DNA of 64,000 nucleotides, from positions 3,086,501 to 3,150,500 of the forward strand of contig NZ_VWNA01000001.1 of NCBI RefSeq assembly GCF_009600605.1, written 5' to 3'. Under the pieces are notes generated by a model. It did no database searches, was not told the DNA's origin, and was given only the letters and a program-made list of their open reading frames with translations. The position numbers were made by a program, and so were the translations under genes. Shown here piece after piece: positions 50,678 through 61,176 of the stretch. Within the stretch, counting starts at the first letter, position 1; the number at the start of each line of letters is the position of its first letter. The DNA is from Segnochrobactrum spirostomi. GTDB lineage: Bacteria > Pseudomonadota > Alphaproteobacteria > Rhizobiales > Segnochrobactraceae.

Positions 50678-51036
50678 TCAGCCGATTTCCTCGATGGTGA
50701 CCTTGTCCGGATAGAAGGCGAGGTAGCCCTCGATCGGCAGCATCGCCGGATAGGGCGTCTCATAGGACCACGCGGCGTCCTCGATCACGTCGCCGCCGAT
50801 GTTGAGGCTGTAATAGCTCGCGGTGCCCTTGTAGGGGCATTCGGACACGCGCCGGGTCTTGCCGAAGAAACCCATCACCACGTCGTCGCGGGGGATGTAG
50901 TAGACCGGCGGATAGCTCGCCTCCTGGAGCCGGATCGCCGCCTCGGTGTCGGCCACCGGGTGGCCGTCGTGGAGGACGCGGATGCGGGTCGGACATGGCG
51001 TCAACGTGATCGGATGATCGGGCCCGGGACTTTCAT
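50678..51036 (-). pseudogene. DUF427 protein gene with an apparent one-base deletion near the start
   Basis: From the second segment on, the protein is a normal small DUF427 domain (DHPITLTP, EASYPPVYYIPRDDVVMGFF, CPYKGTASYYSLNIGG) ending at 50678. The natural start is the ATG at 51034-51036, with a GGGAGA site 7 nt upstream, and reads MKVPGP. It then leaves the frame at a CCCGGGCCC run (about 51020-51028). The family start is MK-x-PGPDHPI, so one missing base joins the two parts exactly: 359 nt are present where 360 would make 119 residues. Either a real frameshift or a consensus error. Function of the family unknown. Confidence 0.75.
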
Positions 51037-51296
51037 CGCTTCGTCTCCCTTGCACGTTAAGTGATAGTGCGACAATGCGTTGGGTGTCGGCCGTGTTCCG
51101 GCGGACCCGGGGTGCGCATGGCCCCCGCCGTCGGAGCGCCCACCCGATCGAGAAGGCCCGGAGCCCGGCTCCGGCGCAAGAGCAAGACCAAGAAGCCGAG
51201 GGGCTGCGGGCAATTTCCGGTGCCGTGCCGCCGCTCCCGATCAAGCCGTTGCCGATTCCGCTGCTCCCAACCTTTGCCGTCACGTAGGAGGCCCAG

Positions 51297-52922
<1,626 letters not shown>

Positions 52923-52968
52923 GACATGGGGCGGGGGGCTTTGTCGTTCCCCGCCTGCGCCCATTCGG

Positions 52969-53122
52969 CCCCTCATCCGCCCCTTCGGGGCACCTTCTCC
53001 CCGCAAGCGGGGCGAAGGGGGAGGGTGCTCCGCAGAGAGCGCCGTTTTGTCCGAAAGTAAGGGGTCTTCACCAGAGAGACTCCCTCGCCCCGCTGTGCGG
53101 GGAAAGGGTTGGGGGTGAGGGG
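52969..53122. repeat. Intergenic inverted-repeat element, copy 2 of the CCTTCTCCCC family
   Basis: The left arm 52969-53026 starts CCCCTCATCCG and contains CACCTTCTCCCCG. The right arm 53080-53122 ends in GGGTGAGGGG. The core holds GTTTTGTCCGAAAGTAAG. The outer ends are inverted as in copies 1 and 3, but the right arm is more diverged. It lies between the convergent pgi and histidine kinase genes. Confidence 0.65.
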
Positions 53123-53176
53123 CGTGCCAAACCGCTCTCCGCATCCGAGCGACGACGTCGCAGCACTAGCCCCGCC

Positions 53177-56100
53177 TCACTCCGCCGCGGTGGCGTTGAG
53201 GCCGTGGTGGGCGAGGAGGGCGCGCAGGGCGGCGGGCTTCACCGGCTTGTTGAGGACGCCGATCTGCGCCGCCGCCGCGGCGGTCCGCAAGCCGGGTGAA
53301 CGGTCGGCGGTGATGAGGATCGACGGCAGGGCGGCGCCGTAGCGCGCCCGGAGCCGCGCGACCGCTTCGAGGCCGGTGGTGTCGTCGAGGTGATAATCCA
53401 CCAGCGCGAGCTGCGGCACGAGGCTCGCCTCCGCCGCCTTCGCCTCGAGCTCCGCCGCGCTCGTCGCCGTGACGATGGTGCAGCCCCAGCCCGACAACAG
53501 CACCTGCATGCCGTCGAGGATCGCCGGTTCGTTGTCGATGACGGCGATGACCAAGCGGTGGCGCGGCGGGCCGACCGGCGCCGCCGTGGCGGCGGGGGGC
53601 TCGGCGGCGACCCACTCCGCCTGCGCGATCGAGACCGCGAAGCGCGAGCCGTGGCCGGGGCGCGACCGCACGTCGAGCGGCAGCGTCAGCATATGGGCGA
53701 TGCGGTCGACGATCGAGAGTCCGAGCCCGAGGCCGCGGGCGTTGCCCTGGGCGGGTTCGAGCCGGCTGAACTCCCGGAACGCCTCGGCGAGCTTCTCCTC
53801 GGCGATGCCGATGCCGCTGTCCACGACCTCGATCCGCACGCCGCGACCGCGCCGCCGGCAGCCGACGACGACGCCGCCCTTCGCCGTATATTGGATGGCG
53901 TTGGAGATCAGGTTCTGGAGCAGCCGCCGCAACAGCCGCCGGTCCGTCGTCACCACGGCGGAGGTCGGCACGATGCGCAGGGCGAGGCCGCGCCCGCGGG
54001 CGATCGGCTCGAACTCGACCGCGAGGGTCGCGAACACGTCGGCGAGACGGAAGCGCGAAATCGCCGGCTTCAGGCCGCCCGCATCGAGCTGCGAGATGTC
54101 GAGCACCGCCGCGATGATCTCGTCGACGGATTCGAGCGAGGCCTCCACCTTCTCGGCGAGCTCGGCATAGTCGCTGCCGTCGGCGCGCTCGGCCAAGGTC
54201 GAGGCGTAGAGCCGCGCCGCGTTGAGCGGCTGGAGGATGTCGTGGCCGGCGGCGGCGAGGAAGCGCGTCTTGCCGAGATCCGCCGCCTCCGCCGCGGCCT
54301 TGGCGGCGGCGAGTTCGGCATTGAGGCGCTCGAGCTCGGCGGTGCGCTCCCGCACGCGGTGCTCCAGCGTTTCGTTGGCCCGCGCGAGCGTCTCCGCCGC
54401 CCGCACGCGCTCCGTCATGTCGACGACCATCAGCACGACGCCGCCGTCCGGCATCGGGTTCGAATGGACTTCGAGGACGCGGCCGAGCGGGCCGATGCGC
54501 CGTTCGAGGGTGGTGCGGTTCGGTGCCGCGAGCTGTGACATGCGGGCGTCGATGAGGCCGTCGGTGCGGCCCGGCCCCATGTCGCCGCGCTTGGCGATCA
54601 CGATCAGGATCGCCCGCAGCGGCACGCCGACATGGCCGAGCTCCGGCGGCAGGTCCATCAGCGCCAGGAACTGGCGGTTGCGCAGCGACAGGGTGAGGTC
54701 GCGGTCGAACACCGCGATGCCCTCCTCGACCTCCTCGATGGCGGTCTGGAGGAGGTCGCGGTTGTAGCGGATCGCCGCCGTCGCGTCGTCGAGCAGGCGG
54801 TGGGCGCGCTTGGCGGTCGGATCACGCCGCCGGATCAGGAGCGAAAGCACGAGCCGCGACGAGGCCGAACCGATGGCGCTCGCGAGCAGCCGTTCCGAAA
54901 AGCGCAGCAGCGCCGCATCGGCCGGGGCGCCCGGGGCGGGGAGTGCCGCGCCGCTCTCGCTCTGGCGCGCCGCGAAGCCGGCGAAGGCTTCGTCGACCCG
55001 CTCCTCGCCGAGATAGCGCGCGATGGTCGCCTTGAGATCGCCGACGGTGACGGCGGTGCGGCCCGGCCGCCGCGTCGGCGCGGGACCGATGTCGCTCGGC
55101 ACGAAGATCGAGGATTGCAGCCGCTCGCTGATGCCGGGCGGGCGCATCAGCGAGACGAAGACGAAGGTCGTCAGGTTGATCGCGAGGCTCCAGAACACCC
55201 CGTGGATGAACGGGTCGAAGCTGATGGCGAACAGCGCCTGGGGGCGCAGCAGCCACAGGCCGAACGGGCCGTTCGAGAGCAGGTCGGCCGGCAACAGCCC
55301 GGTCGCCACGATGTTCGGCACCAGCAGCGTATAGGCCCAGACGGCGAAGCCCGCGATCATGCCCGCCATCGCCCCGCGCGCCGTCCCCCGCCGCCAGATC
55401 AGGCCGCCGAAGAAGGCCGGGGCAATCTGGGCGATGGCGGCGAAGGAGAGCAGGCCCGTCTGGGCGAGCGCCGCCGCGTTGCCGACGGCGCGGTAGTAGC
55501 CATAGGCGCCGAGCATCAAAGCGAGGATCGCCGCGCGGCGGACCATGAGGATGATGCGGCCCATGTCGTCGCCGGTGTCGGCGCCGGCACCGGCCGCCGG
55601 GCGGGCGGCGTCGCGTCGGCGCAGCAGCGGCGGCAGCACGAGATCGTTGGAGATCATGATCGAGAGCGCCACCGCCTCGACGATGACCATCGCGGTCGCC
55701 GCCGACAGCGCGCCGGTGAAGGCGATCAGCGCGACGACGTCCGCGCCCGCCGCCATCGGCAGCGCGAGCACGAAGGTGTCCGCATCGACCCCTGGCCCGA
55801 AGCGCAACAGGCCCGCCGCGGCGACCGGCACCACGAACAGGTTGATGAGCACGAGATAGAGCGGAAACAGCCACGCCGCGCGCTTCAGTTCGCTCGGATC
55901 GGTGTTCTCGGTCACCGCGACATGGAATTGGCGCGGCAGCAGCAGCGCGGCGATGAAAGAGAGGCCGGATTGGACGATCCAGGTCGCGCCGTCGAGGGGC
56001 GCGGTGAAGACCTGGGCGATGTCCGGCCGCGCCGCGACCGCCCGGGCAAGCGAGCCGATGCCGCCATAGAGCCCGAAGGTGACGTAGAGGCCGACGATCA

Positions 56101-56752
56101 GGAAGGCGCCGAGCTTCACCAGGGATTCGGCGGCGATGGCGAGCATCATCCCTTCCTGGTGCTCGGTCGCGTCGGCGTGGCGGGTGCCGAACAGAACGGC
56201 GAACAGCGCCATGGCGAGGGCGACGAGGAGGGCGATGTCGCCGATCATCGGCACGTGGAGGCCGGTGATGTGGAACGCCGAGGTGCCGTTGCCGAGGTGG
56301 GCGATCAGCGTCTCGACCGAGATCGAGACCGCCTTGAGCTGGAGCGCGATGTAGGGGAGGAGGCCGATTACCGCGATCAGCGTCACCGTCGCTGCGACCG
56401 CCGGGCTCTTGCCGTAGCGGGCGGCGACGAAGTCGGCCATCGAGGTGATGCGCTCCTCCTTGGCGAGGCGGATCACCCGGCCGACGAGGGGGCGCAGCGG
56501 GCCGAACAGCAGGATCGGGCCGATATAGATCGTGAGAAACGACCACCCGCTCGCGGCGGAGAGGCCGACCGAGCCGAGGAAGGTCCACGAGGTGCAATAG
56601 ACCGCGAGCGAGAGCGCGTAGATCGAGCGCCGGCCGCGGCCCATCAGCGGCCGGCGGCCGCGCGCGGCGAGGCGGTCGCCGACGCTGGCGACCACGAAGA
56701 GCAGGCCGAGATAGAGAACGATCGTCAGAAAGACGACGGAGACCTGCAGCAT
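53177..56752 (-). CDS. Hybrid sensor histidine kinase with sodium/solute symporter-like sensor domain
   Basis: 1191 residues from the ATG ending at 56752. Residues about 1-500 form a PutP-like SSS transporter fold of some thirteen spans (YCTSWTFLGSVGLSAASGW near the start). A PAS domain (about 665-780) and a coiled coil follow, then HisKA with His836 (in AAGHDILQPLNAARLYA), HATPase (NLISNAIQYTAKGG; DSGIGIAEEKL; GLGLGLSIV), and a C-terminal receiver with Asp about 1118 (in LALVDYHLDDTTG). It resembles the NahK/ErcS group. It may sense a transported solute; no partner response regulator is adjacent. All catalytic motifs are intact. Confidence 0.92.
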   Translation of the reverse strand: MLQVSVVFLTIVLYLGLLFVVASVGDRLAARGRRPLMGRGRRSIYALSLAVYCTSWTFLGSVGLSAASGWSFLTIYIGPILLFGPLRPLVGRVIRLAKEERITSMADFVAARYGKSPAVAATVTLIAVIGLLPYIALQLKAVSISVETLIAHLGNGTSAFHITGLHVPMIGDIALLVALAMALFAVLFGTRHADATEHQEGMMLAIAAESLVKLGAFLIVGLYVTFGLYGGIGSLARAVAARPDIAQVFTAPLDGATWIVQSGLSFIAALLLPRQFHVAVTENTDPSELKRAAWLFPLYLVLINLFVVPVAAAGLLRFGPGVDADTFVLALPMAAGADVVALIAFTGALSAATAMVIVEAVALSIMISNDLVLPPLLRRRDAARPAAGAGADTGDDMGRIILMVRRAAILALMLGAYGYYRAVGNAAALAQTGLLSFAAIAQIAPAFFGGLIWRRGTARGAMAGMIAGFAVWAYTLLVPNIVATGLLPADLLSNGPFGLWLLRPQALFAISFDPFIHGVFWSLAINLTTFVFVSLMRPPGISERLQSSIFVPSDIGPAPTRRPGRTAVTVGDLKATIARYLGEERVDEAFAGFAARQSESGAALPAPGAPADAALLRFSERLLASAIGSASSRLVLSLLIRRRDPTAKRAHRLLDDATAAIRYNRDLLQTAIEEVEEGIAVFDRDLTLSLRNRQFLALMDLPPELGHVGVPLRAILIVIAKRGDMGPGRTDGLIDARMSQLAAPNRTTLERRIGPLGRVLEVHSNPMPDGGVVLMVVDMTERVRAAETLARANETLEHRVRERTAELERLNAELAAAKAAAEAADLGKTRFLAAAGHDILQPLNAARLYASTLAERADGSDYAELAEKVEASLESVDEIIAAVLDISQLDAGGLKPAISRFRLADVFATLAVEFEPIARGRGLALRIVPTSAVVTTDRRLLRRLLQNLISNAIQYTAKGGVVVGCRRRGRGVRIEVVDSGIGIAEEKLAEAFREFSRLEPAQGNARGLGLGLSIVDRIAHMLTLPLDVRSRPGHGSRFAVSIAQAEWVAAEPPAATAAPVGPPRHRLVIAVIDNEPAILDGMQVLLSGWGCTIVTATSAAELEAKAAEASLVPQLALVDYHLDDTTGLEAVARLRARYGAALPSILITADRSPGLRTAAAAAQIGVLNKPVKPAALRALLAHHGLNATAAE

Positions 56753-57149
56753 GGGTCCGGTCTTCGGGGCCTCGCGCCCGGAGCCCCCTCGTCGATCCCG
56801 CCCGCGGGGCGGAGGCTCGTGTTCCGCGGGCGTGCCGGGCGTCGGCCGCTCGGAACGTGTCCGGCATCGGACCACAGTGGCCCGACCCTGTCCATCGTCC
56901 CTCAGTCGACGTTAACCCGCCCGGCGCATGCTTTCCCGAGACGAAGCGCGGCGAGGGAGCGGACGCCCGCTTTCGGCGTTGACGAAAGCGCAGGGGAGCG
57001 CCGCGGCGGCGGGCCGGGAACGGTCACGACAGGGCGGCGCGGGGGCGGCGCATAACCAAGACGATCGGGTGCTTCGGCGGTCGTGGGAACGGCCGGAGCC
57101 TCGGGGCCAGGGACGCGGGCGATGCGTCCGCGATCGGAGAGGATCAGCC
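56753..57149. other. 397-nt divergent gap between the histidine kinase and mscL
   Basis: Contains no gene that I can support; the mscL frame is open here but without family-like sequence. It must hold the promoters of both flanking genes, but no convincing -35/-10 pair stands out in the GC-rich sequence. A GGAGAGGA ribosome site for mscL lies at the right end. Confidence 0.5.
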
Positions 57150-57605
57150 ATGCTCAAGGAGTTCCGCGACTTCGCCATCAAGGGCAACATGCTCGACATG
57201 GCGGTCGGCATCATCATCGGTGCGGCCTTCGGCACCATCGTGTCCTCGCTGGTGCAGGACATTCTGACGCCGCCGCTCGGGTTGGTGCTCGGCGGGGTCG
57301 ATTTCAGCGACCTCTTCGTCACCCTCAAGCACGGCAACCCGGCCGGCCCCTATGTCAGCCTCGACGCCGCCAAGGCGGCCGGCGCGGTGACGCTGAACAT
57401 CGGCCTCTTCATCAACGCCCTGATCAAGTTCGTCATCGTCGCCTTCGCCCTGTTCATGGTGGTCAAGGGGGCGAACCAGATGCGCCGCCTCGCCGAGCGG
57501 GAGAAGGCGGCCGCGCCGCCGCCGGCCCCGACCGAGGACGTCGTGCTCCTGCGCGAGATCCGCGACCTGATGGCCGAAGAGGCGAAGGCGAAGCCGCGCG
57601 GCTGA
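57150..57605 (+). CDS. mscL: Large-conductance mechanosensitive channel
   Basis: 151 residues from the ATG at 57150. First pore-lining span [20 protein letters not shown], a periplasmic loop, second span [20 protein letters not shown], and a C-terminal helix bundle ([16 protein letters not shown]). It opens on hypo-osmotic shock to release solutes. rnpB follows on the same strand. Confidence 0.96.
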   Translation: MLKEFRDFAIKGNMLDMAVGIIIGAAFGTIVSSLVQDILTPPLGLVLGGVDFSDLFVTLKHGNPAGPYVSLDAAKAAGAVTLNIGLFINALIKFVIVAFALFMVVKGANQMRRLAEREKAAAPPPAPTEDVVLLREIRDLMAEEAKAKPRG

Positions 57606-57707
57606 CGGTGCGACGGCGCGGCGTTCGCCTCCCGCGAGCGGTTTCTGGGATCTCAGCCGGCTTTCTTGGGCGCGCCCCCTCGACATTGGGTCGGCGCGCC
57701 CGTAAGT

Positions 57708-58109
57708 GCGAGCGGCCAGCCGGCCGGACGGCCGCTCCGGCAAGTGCCGAAAGGCCGCCGGGGAGGAAAGTCCGGGCTCCACGGAAACACGGTGCCGGGT
57801 AACACCCGGCGGGGGTGACCCCAGGGATAGTGCCACAGAAAGCAAACCGCCGGCGCGTGCGCCGGTAAGGGTGAAAGGGTGGGGTAAGAGCCCACCGCGG
57901 ACCCGGCAACGGGGACGGCATGGTAAACCCCACCGGGAGCAAGACCGAATAGGGGCGGCGCGAGGGCAACCTCGGCCTGTTTCCGGGCTATGCCGCCCGG
58001 GTTGGTCGCGCGAGGCGTCCGGTAACGGGCGTCCCAGAGGAATGGCCGTCACGCGGGCGGGTTCGCCCGTCCGCCTTACAGAACCCGGCTTACAGGCCGG
58101 CTGGCGCAC
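57708..58109 (+). ncRNA. rnpB: RNase P RNA (bacterial class A)
   Basis: About 400 nt; the catalytic RNA that trims tRNA 5' ends. Conserved parts seen in order: GGAGGAAAGTCCGGGCTCCA; GGGGTAAGAGCCCACCGC; GGTAAACCCCACC; AGCAAGACCGAATAGGG; and ACAGAACCCGGCTTACA at the end. Helix P1 pairs 57715-57725 with 58095-58105 (11 bp). Ends are set by P1 and are accurate to a few bases. A perfect inverted repeat (57668-57676 with 57693-57701) lies just upstream. Confidence 0.97.
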
Positions 58110-58616
58110 GCCTTGTTATGGGCGGTCTCGGTGGAGGCCGCCCGGCAAGGGTGCAGCACCCAAGCGCTCACTTCGGACGCGCTCGACGCTTCACATCGTT
58201 CTGACCCGTTGCGAATGGCGACGGCGCGAGGCCGCGGGCGAGACGCGGCCAGATGGGACGGCATGGGCGCGTGGTGGACTCGTGAGCGATCCGTGGGACC
58301 GTATGGGAGAGGTCTTCCCAGCGCTCCGCGAGCCAGCTTTTGCCCGATCACCGCCGCTGCCTTCCTTCGCCCCAGCGGGGAGAAGGTGCCCCGAAGGGGC
58401 GGATGAGGGGGGCTTTTCAGCGCGTCGGCCGGGATTCGGGACGATTATCTAAATCGCTGAATATCCAATATTTTTCGTTCGAGTAAGCCCCTCATCCGGC
58501 GCTGCGCGCCACCTTCTCCCCGGCGGGGAGAAGCAAGAGGGGGCTTTCGACAGGCCACGCCGCGCGTGCCTACGCCAACCGCGGGCTCCTGCGCGTCGCC
58601 TGCTGAAACCCGTCCG
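58110..58616. other. 507-nt gap after rnpB
   Basis: No gene recognised. A weak 9-bp stem near 58119-58143 may end rnpB but has no T run. The right half is occupied by the palindromic element at 58360-58543. Confidence 0.5.
58360..58543. repeat. Intergenic inverted-repeat element, copy 3 of the CCTTCTCCCC family
   Basis: Left arm 58360-58410 (ending CGGATGAGGGG) and right arm 58488-58543 (starting CCCCTCATCCGG). They are near reverse complements, each with an internal GGGGAGAAGG-type hairpin. The core of about 75 bp includes an AT-rich stretch (58443-58480). Same layout as the element at 39529-39695. Confidence 0.75.
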
Positions 58617-58838
58617 TCAGACCCGCCGGCCGTGCTCGGTGAGCCAGATCTCGGCCGCGTGCATCGGCTCGACGAGCGGCCATTCGACGGCCTCGCCGGA
58701 CGTCGGGCGGCCGCGCATCGCCGCCGCGCCGGCGAGAACGCCGCGCAGCCTGTCTCGGTCGGCGCCGCTCGTCGCGGCAACCCGTTGGGCGCTCGCGAGC
58801 AGGGAGAGGGGCAACAACACTCTCATTCTGGACGCCAT
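58617..58838 (-). CDS. Small putative secreted protein
   Basis: 73 residues. The start MASRMRVLLPLSLLASAQRV is a likely signal peptide with cleavage near AVAA/TSG; a GGGGA site lies about 7 nt before the ATG. The mature part is about 50 residues, without cysteines. After the signal region third codon positions are almost all G or C, which favours true coding. I recognise no family. It is divergent from mraZ. Confidence 0.5.
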   Translation of the reverse strand: MASRMRVLLPLSLLASAQRVAATSGADRDRLRGVLAGAAAMRGRPTSGEAVEWPLVEPMHAAEIWLTEHGRRV

Positions 58839-59260
58839 GACGTTTCCCCATCTTGATTTGCGAGAAGCCTAGCAGAATCGCGGGATTCTGACGATCCGCA
58901 TCGTGCGTCTGCGTCAAATCGCACGGGATCCCTTCACGTTCGGTAAACCCTCCCCAGCGTATGCGCTTGCGGGCCGCTTCGGCGCGTGTGAACCAGTCCG
59001 GTCCATTGACGCCCATATGCTCCCATGCTATCCCAAATCGTCCCGGGATGAGGGGAGCGTGGCGCCCGCCGCGCCTCGTCGATCGGGTCGAGGTCTGGCC
59101 CCGAATCGGGCGCTCAGCCGATTGTGTCGTTCCAGTTGCGTCCTTTGCCGAACGCCGTGTGTTCCACGGCGCGCCTGCGATCGTGGCTCGGTCGCCGGAG
59201 CGTCGGGTCTCGGTCGGTGCGGATGCCGGAGCGGGTGAGGTGTCGGGACAAGGTGGGGCG
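58839..59260 (+). promoter_or_regulatory. mraZ upstream region with promoter and MraZ boxes
   Basis: A 422-nt gap without a gene. At 59006-59034 there is TTGACG, a 17-nt spacer and TATCCC. Over the spacer and -10 run direct repeats NCCCA at 59011, 59021 and 59031, exactly 10 nt apart, with a fourth TCCCG at 59041. Read on the minus strand these are TGGGN repeats with 5-nt spacers, the known binding site of MraZ. This predicts autorepression of the division cluster. The leader to mraZ is then about 215 nt. Confidence 0.8.
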
Positions 59261-59725
59261 ATGCACGGCTTCGTGTCTCACTTCACGACGAAGCTCGACG
59301 CCAAGGGGCGGGTCTCCGTTCCTGCGCCGTTTCGGGCCGCGCTCGTGAAGGATGGTTTCGAGGGGCTCTATTGCTTCCCCTCGCCCCATCTCGCGGCCGT
59401 CGATGCCGGGGGCAATCAGCTCATCGGCGAAATCGAGCGCCGCCTCGAGAGCTTCCGCACGCTCACGGCCGACCACGATTTCGTGGCCACGGCGCTGTAC
59501 GGCATCAGTGAGGTCCTCAAGATCGACGGCGAGGGGCGCGTGACTTTGACCGACAGCATCAAGGCGCATGCGGGAATCACCAGCGACCTCGTGTTCGTCG
59601 GGCAGGGCTACAAGTTTCAGATCTGGGAGCCGTCGCGCTTCGCCGAGCATCGTGCCGAGGCCATGCGCCGCGCGCTCGCGGTACTCTCGGGTGGCGGCCC
59701 CGCGCCCGCTGCGGGAGGGGCCTGA
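59261..59725 (+). CDS. mraZ: Transcriptional regulator MraZ
   Basis: 154 residues from the ATG at 59261 (AAGGTGGGG upstream). Two AbrB-like swapped-hairpin domains: [20 protein letters not shown], and a second with [20 protein letters not shown]. It binds TGGGN repeats in front of its own gene, and such repeats are present. One nt separates it from rsmH. Confidence 0.96.
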   Translation: MHGFVSHFTTKLDAKGRVSVPAPFRAALVKDGFEGLYCFPSPHLAAVDAGGNQLIGEIERRLESFRTLTADHDFVATALYGISEVLKIDGEGRVTLTDSIKAHAGITSDLVFVGQGYKFQIWEPSRFAEHRAEAMRRALAVLSGGGPAPAAGGA

Positions 59726-59726
59726 G

Positions 59727-60731
59727 ATGGCGGCCTCCGACGCGCTCGCGTCTCCCCACAAACCGGTCATGCTCGCCGAAGTCCTGGCTGCGCTTGCGGC
59801 CGGGCCCGGCAAGACGGTCGTCGACGGCACCTTCGGGGCCGGCGGCTATACGCGTGCGCTCCTCGCCGAGGGCGCGGACGTGATCGCGATCGACCGCGAT
59901 CCGACCGCGATCGCGGCCGGGCGCGCGCTCGAGGCCGAGAGCGCCGGCAGGCTTCGTCTCGTCCATGGCCGCTTCTCCGAGCTCGACCGCCATGCGGAGG
60001 CGCTCGGCGTCGCCGCGGTCGACGGCGTCGTCCTCGATGTCGGCGTCTCGTCGATGCAGCTCGACCGCGCCGAGCGCGGCTTCTCCTTCCGCCTCGACGG
60101 TCCGCTCGACATGCGGATGGCGACCGACGGTCCGAGCGCCGCGGATCTCGTCAACAACGTGGACGAGCGCGACCTCGCTTATCTCATCTCGACCTTGGGC
60201 GAGGACCGCAAGGCGCGCTTCATCGCCCGCGCCATCGCCGAGCGGCGCGCCGAGCGCCCGTTCGAGCGCACCCTCGACCTCGCCAATGTCATCGAAAAGG
60301 CGGTGTTCAAGGCCGGCGACGCCATCCACCCGGCGACGCGCACGTTCCAGGCGCTCCGCATCGCGGTCAATCACGAGCTCGACGAACTCGGCGAGGCGCT
60401 CGCCGCCGCCGAGCGGCTGCTCAAGGCTGGCGGCCGGCTGGTGGTCGTGGCCTTCCACAGCCTCGAAGACCGCATCGTGAAGCGCTTCCTCGCCGACCGC
60501 ACGCGCGATCGTCCGGGCGGTTCCCGCCACATGCCCGAGACCACCGTGCCCGAGCCGACCTTCCGCCTCGTCGACCGCGGCGCGGTGGCGCCGAGCGAGG
60601 CCGAAATTGCCGAAAATCCCCGCGCGCGCTCCGCCAAGCTGCGCGCCGCCGAACGCACCGACGCGCCCGCCCGTCCGCTCGATCTCGCGGCGATCGGCGT
60701 GCCGCATGTGCGCCTGAAAGGATGGTCCTGA
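59727..60731 (+). CDS. rsmH: 16S rRNA (cytosine-1402-N4)-methyltransferase
   Basis: 334 residues from the ATG at 59727, 1 nt after the mraZ stop. AdoMet-binding [15 protein letters not shown] near residue 29, then [20 protein letters not shown] and the C-terminal [20 protein letters not shown]. It methylates C1402 of 16S rRNA in the P site. ftsL follows after 3 nt. Confidence 0.97.
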   Translation: MAASDALASPHKPVMLAEVLAALAAGPGKTVVDGTFGAGGYTRALLAEGADVIAIDRDPTAIAAGRALEAESAGRLRLVHGRFSELDRHAEALGVAAVDGVVLDVGVSSMQLDRAERGFSFRLDGPLDMRMATDGPSAADLVNNVDERDLAYLISTLGEDRKARFIARAIAERRAERPFERTLDLANVIEKAVFKAGDAIHPATRTFQALRIAVNHELDELGEALAAAERLLKAGGRLVVVAFHSLEDRIVKRFLADRTRDRPGGSRHMPETTVPEPTFRLVDRGAVAPSEAEIAENPRARSAKLRAAERTDAPARPLDLAAIGVPHVRLKGWS

Positions 60732-60734
60732 GCC

Positions 60735-61169
60735 ATGCCCCGTATTCCGATTGGCCGGCTTTTCACCGTCCTGCTCGCGCTCGCGACCGTCGTGGCCGCG
60801 GCGGTGGTGTTCAACGAAAAGCGGGAATCGGCGAGCGCCGCGACCCAGGTGGTGCGGCTCAAGCGGGCGATCGCGCGCGAGCAGGATCGCATCTCGGCGC
60901 TCAAGGCCGAGTGGAGCCTGCTCGATCAGCCCGAGCGGCTCCAGGGCATCGTGACGAAGTACGACGGCGTGATGAACCTGCAACTGCTCGATCCGAAGCA
61001 GATCGGCACGCTCGAGGACGTGCCGGGCAAGGCGCCGGCCGGCGCCGATCCCTCGGTCGCGCTCGCCCAGCCGGGCGCCGCGGTCCCGCCGACAGCGAGC
61101 GATCTCCCCGACCAGGGCGAAACCGTGGACGAAGGCCCGGGCGCCGTGACCGGCGGCGGCAACGAGTGA
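60735..61169 (+). CDS. ftsL: Cell division protein FtsL
   Basis: 144 residues. One membrane span at about 8-27, a short coiled coil (about 30-62; EKRESASAATQVVRLKRAIA), and a Pro/Ala-rich C-terminal tail typical of alphaproteobacteria. It links FtsQ/FtsB to the FtsWI synthase at the septum. Assigned mainly by position between rsmH and ftsI and by topology. Confidence 0.85.
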   Translation: MPRIPIGRLFTVLLALATVVAAAVVFNEKRESASAATQVVRLKRAIAREQDRISALKAEWSLLDQPERLQGIVTKYDGVMNLQLLDPKQIGTLEDVPGKAPAGADPSVALAQPGAAVPPTASDLPDQGETVDEGPGAVTGGGNE

Positions 61170-61176
61170 GGGCGGC

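Noticed and set aside
57668-57701. Perfect GGGCGCGCC inverted repeat as a terminator of mscL
   Set aside because: The loop is 16 nt and no T run follows. It may be structural or part of the rnpB promoter region, but neither can be supported.
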